The translations under genes and the position numbers were made by a program. The notes below the pieces were generated by a model. That model was not told where the DNA came from. It saw only the letters and a list, made by a program, of their open reading frames with translations, and did not search any database. This document shows, piece by piece, positions 35,261 to 41,639 of a stretch of 41,639 nucleotides of DNA. Source of the DNA: Helochares maculicollis (lineage: Eukaryota > Arthropoda > Insecta > Coleoptera > Hydrophilidae); assembly GCA_033557835.1 (NCBI GenBank), contig JAWQRO010000354.1:1-41639 (forward strand), in the 5' to 3' direction. Every line of letters begins with the position of its first letter. The stretch's first letter is position 1.

Positions 35261-38020
35261 TAGTTCCTTTCATGGAGAACGCCTGCACTACTACCTTCAC
35301 TTTCAGAATATAAGTACATTTAAGATAATTAAATTTAAATCGAGCACCTACTGAAGGCGTTTTGCTTGAATACTATATATTTTAGCAGTTTTTGTTACTT
35401 GATTTATTAAAGCGTCTGTTTGACGAAAACAATTTGGAGGTAATTTGTCATAATTGCAGCTCACTTTCTATTTATTAGCAAACTTAGACTTAGGTAGTTT
35501 TGGCTTCTTTTGCGTAAATTTTATAACTGCTAGGACTTTTAATGCTATTCCCTTATATGATATTGTTCCATATTATAAGACTTATTGATATTTAGACGTT
35601 TTACTCCTGATGTTTGTGTCAATGATTTTTGTGTAAGTTTTTCGAATTTATTACCAACTGGTCCACAATACGACGTTATTTGAGATTTTTTGCCTTTGAT
35701 AAACATTAAATAGAGATTTTGTGATACTAGTGATTCCTCCACATTTGCTTTTATTATCGTTAAATAGTTAAATTGATTCTTTTTACGGCGGAAACATTCC
35801 GTTTACATTTGTAGCCTAAATTTTCAGTTCTATTGTTTAGTGACATTACTAAAACAATGATTTCTACTATTAAATTCATGTACATGCTCAAGTAGTTTTT
35901 GATGTATTCGTGAATCAAACGTTCACATTTTACTAAGTTCAGAACTATACCAAATAACTTAGAATGTTGTTAAAAAAAGATTAAGACTTTAAGCAAAAGT
36001 CTTAGCTTAAAAAATTACAAAAGTTTAATACAAATAAATAAAAACACTAATCTAGGATAGTAAAATTGCTAAATCAACTCTGCTTACTATTTATATTTAA
36101 TATTAACCTGTTTATAAGTAACTAAGTTTGTACTTTGCTAACAAAATATTCCTGGATATTCTTGTAAGTAGATATTGCCCTGTTATTGTCTGCATACAAA
36201 TTTAGAAATTATGCTATCCTAGATGTTTAAATATTAAAATAAATTTGTACAATGAAAATTGCATTTCTTTTACTTTGTTTTTCATAAATTGGCTTCAAAT
36301 CTTAAAAGGGCTTAAAATTTTATTAAAATCAACGTTTTACTGATTTATCAAATATTGATATTGATCTCATTCTTCACAACATAAAACATATAAGGCCAGA
36401 AAAACTATAATCTGAATTAATAAAATCTAATTTTTTAAAAATGCTTCCTAATTGATTTACATGCAAATATAAATATACTTCTTGTAAGTTTTATCCAAAC
36501 AAAAACTCTAGAACAACAAAAACTGTATTGGGATAGTGTTTCTAAACTAAATACTCTACATATGCTGTTAGTTAATTGAAAATAAAAATAAATTTGTACT
36601 TGAAAAATGTAAATAATGTTGTTACTGCTGATTGATATTTTAAACATCTACACGACTATAGCCTATATACTGTAGGGTATTCCTTTTTAATTGTTCTTCT
36701 GCACAAAATTTAGCTACGTAAGATTAGTTTTGATAAAAAGCTTTTTATTCAGATTGTATATTAAATTTTTTCAATAGGTAATATAGGTGCATGGTCACTC
36801 CTGTTACCAAGCAGTTGATCTGGATTTTCTCGAGGAGAGAGAGTATCATATATGGAAGTTTTATGCTTGAAACGAAACCGCTTTGTGCGGCTTTAGATAT
36901 CTTGACTGTCGGTGATTGGATGAATTTCATTTTGAATCTAGGATATTCCTGAACAATCAACCTTGCAATTTTCGAAGGGGGAACTGCAAATCTATCTTTT
37001 ATGAGTTGAAAAATATATTCGAAAAGAAATATTGGACCACCTTCGTCCTTTACATTCGCATTGCATTTAAATTTTCAACAGAACATTTCAATAGATTTCC
37101 AGTTATTAAAAATACACAAACAACGCAAATGAAATTGCAAGAGTGGTACTATTTTTAAAATGCTGATAATGATCACTCTTAATAAGCAACGTTTAACTAT
37201 GAATCTTTTACATCGGCATAAAATTCTTTTTGTAAAACGTTCGCGTTAAAGAATTAATTTTCAAATTTTCCGAATCTAAATCCAAACTCTAACTAAATCA
37301 TGCTTTCTAATTTTGTTTTACAAAACTTATTTAATTAACAGGGCTCTTTTTATCTTAAGATAATTTACTTTGCGAAACGTTTTAGTATATGGCATATGTT
37401 TGTTTAAATTCTAATTAATTCTATCATACATGCCCTAATATCGTATCAGATCTTAGTGTGTGGGTGCTCTTAACAGGAAAATGAAATTTATCCCCAAAAA
37501 AGTTTTAAAAGGGATTGTTTTAAAAGAAATGCCGTCGAAACATGGCAAGGATCTAAGAAGATGAACTTTGGCGTGCGTTGGCGGCGAGGTGTGATATGAA
37601 GCAACGAAAATGACATCAATCATTTCCAATATAGTTTCGACGGCATCGGTCATTAACTTAATGTTTTTTTCGTAGATGTTTCAAACTTTCTCTGATGTTA
37701 ATAAGAAGAGTTTGATAGACAAGACAGAATTGAGTGTAATTGATTTTATTTTTAGCAAATATTATTTGTTCGTAGAAATAAAATGAATGAATATCTCAGA
37801 AATTATAGAAATAAACTAAATAAATTTTTTGTTCTATTGCGGCTAGATACATGAGTAGTAAAATTAAAACAAAGAAATAAATATGGATACGTACATTTTC
37901 TACTAATTGATTTTATGACGCAAACATATCTTTTTATTTGACCTACTTAAATGATGCAAATTAATTTGAAAGTGGTTTCAAATCTATTAACAATAACTTA
38001 CTAAAGCAAGCTTTACTTAC
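35261..38020. other. Intergenic or intronic sequence, no recognised gene
   Basis: AT-rich, with only the 13-bp inverted repeat at 37.5 kb standing out. If the exon at 38021-38106 is real, this is its downstream intron, but no partner exon was found. Confidence 0.5.
37529..37646. repeat. 13-bp perfect inverted repeat pair, 92-bp spacer
   Basis: ATGCCGTCGAAAC at 37529-37541 recurs as its exact reverse complement at 37634-37646. The arms hold two CpGs, unusual in this AT-rich sequence. The spacer is also GC-richer than average (GGCGTGCGTTGGCGGCGAGG inside it). The pairing does not extend beyond 13 bases, so a microRNA precursor is unlikely; a small foldback element or paired binding site is possible. 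Confidence 0.7.
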
Positions 38021-38106
38021 TTTTAATACAAAGAAAATTGCAAGCATTCGTTCCTGCATTCCATTCACCTCTCTAACTATTGGCTTGCTCGCGTTTTGAG
38101 ATGCAT
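38021..38106 (-). CDS. Candidate internal exon of an unidentified minus-strand gene
   Basis: On the minus strand the acceptor TTTATTTTATTACAG is followed by 86 bases and a consensus donor, AAAA before GTAAGT. One frame, entering with two bases of a split codon, is open throughout and contains SKPIVREVNGMQERMLAIFF. Its composition is richer in G and C than the flanks. I do not recognise the peptide. An alternative is a first coding exon starting at the internal Met (MQERMLAIFFVLK has the look of a signal peptide start), or an untranslated 5' exon of the receptor gene 19 kb away. An open frame of 28 codons is not significant alone; the call rests on the two splice sites. Confidence 0.33.
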
Positions 38107-40420
38107 CTGTAATAAAATAAATTTCAATTTATTTGTTTGGAATGTAGCGAACACAATAACGAGCTTAAAACATGAAAATATTCGTGCAGAACTCGTGAAA
38201 TGAAACAATCGCAAAGAACGATCCTAATAAATTAAGCAAAATTCTTAAAACCCGAAAGAGAATCCGATGATTAATGCAAAGTAATTATTAGTGCTTTGTT
38301 TTTGTCAAAACAAGATGTTTTGTATTAAATTTCGGTAAAATTTATTACATCGCGTCAGAGCGATATTTTATAAAGCGAATAAACTGCCCCTACAATTAAA
38401 ACAGATCATAATTCTCAATCCTAGGGCTAAACGACAACGGCAATAGAAATACAATTCTATTACGGGAACGTTAATCAGAAAAGCAAACGGAAAATTCTTT
38501 TAAGATAAATTTGACAATCTCCTCACGTATTGCGGAGGAGGCGCCAACCAGCGCCTTTACAAGGATCTAATGCGCTTTAAGATAGTTTATGAGGAAACTC
38601 TAGGATTTTGGGATATCTTCAGAGATTTATTGTTCTTTGAACTTGCTGGCGTAATGATAGAAATGATAGTCTAGTTAAATTTACGAAATTCGCAGTACAT
38701 TAAATTTCTCGCAGAAATTTACGAGGATTGCGTTTTCAGTTATATAAAATAGTTCCTTCCATCTTGGAATATTTTTCGCATTGATTCTTAGCGAGTGTGT
38801 CAAATATTTACAAATAATTGAATTCCTACCCCATTTTCATTCAAGTGAGAGCGGATATTATAGTTGATACATGTGTGAAGTATGATTAAATGTTTCAATG
38901 AATTGATTTTCAATGCATCTCTTTGTACAATATTTACCTGTACCTACCACCAATTTTGAGGAAAGATTATTTAGAGTTAATGATTCTAAATTGCTTCGTT
39001 TTACGTTAAAATTAATACAGTTGTTATTGTTATCTTAGTTTACGAAACGAACTCAGCTTTAAAACTGTTTACAAAATAAACCAAGTGTAAACTTACAACC
39101 GAAACAGAAATGAACGCTCTGTTGTTAAACTTAAGAAAGTTGCAGATGAAATCTTCTGCAAGGTACATAACGTTACTTCCTTCTCTCCTCTGAAATATGT
39201 CAGGAGCAATGCTTGTAATAACGGTAAGTACATTACCTCTTAGTATTTATGATATTCGTGCTTAGAAAGAGGCACTTTGCGTTGACATATAGAACACTTA
39301 CTTGAACTTATGCAAATTACCCTCTATTTTGTGTAGTTTTGCCAACTATTTTCTGATTATTCTTGGCTTTTCTTCGAATTTCAACAGAAAAGAGATTCTT
39401 TGTCCGACTGACTGTTTTTAGTTTGTGCGGGGCTGTACCTTGCAGGAAGACTAATATCAAAGTATAAGTGATTATTGACTTTAATTAATTTTAAAGCTAT
39501 TATACGATGAATAGCTTCATTTTATATGTGCATTTAAAATTAAGTTCGAGATGTATATCATAGTTAGGGCAGCAGGTTTTTTTTATGAGAGAGAAAACGA
39601 CTGCGTGAATCATAATTTTTATATATAGTGCATGTTATAATTAAAGTTCCGCTTCGCATTATCCTATTAAATGTAAACGTAGTTCCTGAATGCAACCCTT
39701 TCATTGAATTATCACGCTTTCTACATACGCCGCGTCAGATGTAGAAATAGGGGCTTAATAGCTAATTCACAGAAAACATGATAGGAATAACTAAATGTTG
39801 AGAATAAATTAATGATTAAGTAATTATAAGAAAAAGTTATTTACACAAAACAAAAACGATATCTTTATTAAATTCAGTATCTTGGCTTCATATTTTCAGG
39901 TTCTTTTGCTAAGCGAAGAATATATTTGAACTATTTCATAACCAATTTTACACTTTAGTGCATGGTTATTTGTGCTTCGACATCTGATGTAGCTAGACAT
40001 GCTTGTGAACTGGCTTGATTTATTCTACCCTATAGCTTTTGATATCTTCCTAAATATGGAAATATGTGGGGCTTGTTTTCATTTAACTGCAATAAAGACA
40101 AAAATTTGCTTAAGAATAGAATTATTTGATGTCTATATAATGACAAAATTTTAGTGCTTAATCAGTATTTCATAATTTCATACAGTCAATTTTAATCTTA
40201 AAATTGCACCAAATTGTTGAAAATCAGCTCAACTTTTGAAGCCAGTGAGAGACTAAACGTACAGAATTTGACTAATTATGTAAATATTAAGATTTTTTTA
40301 ACGCATGATCATTGGTATGGCATGGAATGGGTTATAACAGCGTTTAGCTTAAAAGATCATAAAGTAATCATCAAAATAAACGATGCTGTGTGTATGAGCG
40401 TTTTCCAGGCATTTTGTTGA
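38107..40420. other. Intergenic sequence, no recognised gene
   Basis: AT-rich; it contains the hairpin at 38.5 kb and a possible decayed upstream part of the mariner fossil after 40200. Nothing else was seen. Confidence 0.5.
38539..38556. repeat. GC-rich hairpin, six pairs
   Basis: AGGCGC and GCGCCT surround a CAACCA loop, with possible outer wobble pairs. It is 0.4 kb from the candidate exon at 38.0 kb. No U-rich tract or other context suggests a terminator, and the organism is eukaryotic. Confidence 0.65.
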
Positions 40421-40663
40421 GTTTTAACCAGGCGACACATCGATTCTGATATTCTGGGCACATTGAAAGATTTACTTAAGCAGAGAAAGCCAACAGAATT
40501 TCTTCAACGTAATAATGACGCGTTTGCGAAAAGCCTAGGGCCACATCCACTTTATTTTCCAGATGTGATACCTTCTGATTATTACCTACTTCTATCGCAG
40601 TAATATTTTTTCTTCGATATACCTCTTCTGAGTGAACAGGTCAAATACTTTTTCGATAGTTAG
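40421..40663 (+). pseudogene. Mariner transposase catalytic-domain fossil
   Basis: One frame stays open for 60 codons (40421-40600), meets TAA at 40601, and continues recognisably to 40661. It reads HIDSDILGTLKDLLKQRKP, then LQRNNDAFAKS (family H-DNARPH-AK, with the catalytic Asp replaced by Asn), then HPLYFPDVIPSDYYLL (family HPPYSPDLAPSDYHLF; third catalytic Asp kept at 40577-40579), then FDIPLLSEQVKYFFDS (family EEV-KWL--W). About 20 residues between the second and third blocks are missing. The match is to DD34D mariners, perhaps irritans-type. A further piece at about 40230-40280 (ASERLNVQNLTNYV) may belong to it. Terminal repeats were not identified with confidence. Confidence 0.6.
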
Positions 40664-40747
40664 TTGTTAGTTTTGATATCGATATTTGGCTTAGCTGTAG
40701 TTAATGTATATAAAGTATATGTATCACCTAACCATGATATTGTATAT

Positions 40748-40772
40748 ATCATCATCATTATCATCATTATCA
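40748..40772. repeat. Retrotransposon tail of ATC/ATTATC repeats
   Basis: Imperfect repeats of ATC and ATTATC at the 3' terminus of the RTE-like element. Such elements end in short tandem repeats rather than poly(A), so this marks the element boundary. Confidence 0.75.
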
Positions 40773-40896
40773 GCCATATCAACCTGTATTTCAAGGTGAG
40801 GCCTCCCTAATTAATTAATTAGTTGTTATTTTAATTTTATACAATGTTGTTCGCGTGCTTCTACTTCTTCTGAAGAGGTGATGTCTTAGTATATTT

Positions 40897-41638
40897 TTAC
40901 GTGGTTATCCCTACCACTTGCCATGTGTATTCTTGTTCCAGAAACTTCCATTTATTGCGGTTTCCGGCTAACCTGAACCAGGTTGTTCCTGCAAGTCTTC
41001 TGATGTCTCGGTCCCATCTGTCTTTGGGACGTTTTCTGGGTCTCTTAATACCCCTGGGATACCATTCTATTAATTTTGTTGTCCATCTATTGTCTGTCCT
41101 TCTTGCTATGTGTCCCGCTCATTGGCATTTCAGGGATTTGACTCTTTGGATTATGTCTGTTATTTTAATCTTATCTCTAATCCATGTGTTTCTTTTTCGA
41201 TCTCTCTTTGTAATACCTAACATTGATTTTTCCATTGATCTTTAGGTAGTGGCTAACTTATTTGTAACGGTTGCATTAAGAGTCCAGGTTTCGCAGCCGT
41301 AAGTTAGGACTGGAAGGATACATTGGTCGAATGTTCTGCTCTTTACATGGAGGGGCATTTTAGATTTGAATATTATAGTTTCATCCAAATGCTCTCCATG
41401 CAAGTTTAATTCTTCTATTGATTTCTGGAAGTAAGGATCCTGATATATTTATTAGTTGACCGAGATATATGTATTCGTCAATTGTTTCTAAGGTGGTGCC
41501 GTCAATGGTGATGTATGTTTTATTTGTGAATTCGTTGAACATCACCTTCGTCTTAGAGAGGTTTATCTTTAGACTTACTTCCCGACTGACCAAAGCTAGT
41601 TCGTTTAGCATTATTTGGAGATTGGCAGGGTCATTTGC
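40897..41638 (-). pseudogene. RTE-like reverse transcriptase C-terminus, broken
   Basis: It starts just after where the catalytic F/Y-ADD box should be, with ANDPANLQIMLNELA, then KINLSKTKVMF, DEYIYLGQLI and RRIKLAWRAFG, all typical of the thumb side of RTE reverse transcriptases. A one-base shift near 41383 moves the frame to KSKMPLHVKSRTFDQC, LPVLTYGCETWTL, MLGITKRDRKRNTWIR, AGHIARRTDNRWTTKL and KRPRKRPKDRWDRDI, ending at TAA 40897. Two further in-frame stops are at 41242-41244 and at 41119-41121, where a Trp has become TGA. The copy is therefore not functional. Confidence 0.87.
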
Positions 41639-41639
41639 T

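Larger units (their letters stand above)
40748..41639 (-). mobile_element. 3' end of an RTE-like non-LTR retrotransposon
   Basis: Reading the minus strand from the window edge, this is the C-terminal part of a reverse transcriptase polyprotein, then a 124-bp 3' UTR containing GGAGGCCT, then a short-repeat tail. The 3' UTR with GGAGGCCT, GGCTGAT and a run of GAT-type repeats is familiar from insect RTE-like elements. The 5' part lies beyond 41639. The UTR includes a perfect 16-bp palindrome at 40807-40822. Confidence 0.85.

Noticed and set aside
39200..39235. Acceptor-like tract followed 21 bases later by ACGGTAAGT on the plus strand
   Set aside because: A 21-base exon with no partner exons cannot be supported.
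1..41639. CRISPR array, phage, operon or other prokaryotic defence system
   Set aside because: No regularly spaced repeats, operon-like gene packing or ribosome binding sites; spliced genes and mariners show that this is animal DNA.

Overview
The window looks like AT-rich insect nuclear DNA. It has widely spaced short exons with GT/AG introns, a neuropeptide receptor of a type known from arthropods, two mariner subfamilies common in insects, and a non-LTR retrotransposon tail of the RTE type. No feature is prokaryotic. The species cannot be named from this sequence.

The only host gene I can reconstruct with confidence is on the minus strand between 18728 and 6558. Its five coding exons join in frame into 275 residues of a rhodopsin-class receptor of the tachykinin family, closest in my memory to Drosophila TkR86C (the natalisin receptor). 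They cover the glycosylated N-terminus, TM1 to TM5 and the start of the third intracellular loop. The exon or exons for TM6, TM7 and the C-tail were not found in the 6.5 kb that remains, so they probably lie beyond position 1.

The 4.4-kb intron 2 of that gene holds two adjacent mariner fossils. One is a 0.6-kb internally deleted irritans-type element on the plus strand (about 13510-14130). The other is a nearly full-length mellifera-type element (14159-15406) whose transposase runs in the same direction as the receptor gene and has lost two of its three catalytic aspartates. A third mariner fossil lies at 40421-40663. The right edge (40748-41639) is the 3' end of a broken RTE-like retrotransposon with an ATC/ATTATC tail. 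The left edge (about 1-840) appears to be a badly decayed endonuclease region of another non-LTR element.

From 18.9 to 40.4 kb I found no recognisable gene. It holds microsatellites, small GC-rich palindromes, a possible tRNA-derived SINE remnant near 35.2 kb, and one well-bounded candidate minus-strand exon (38021-38106) of unknown gene. I found no convincing undescribed system. The best leads are the orphan exon, the missing receptor 3' exons, the mariner lesions and a few short perfect inverted repeats.
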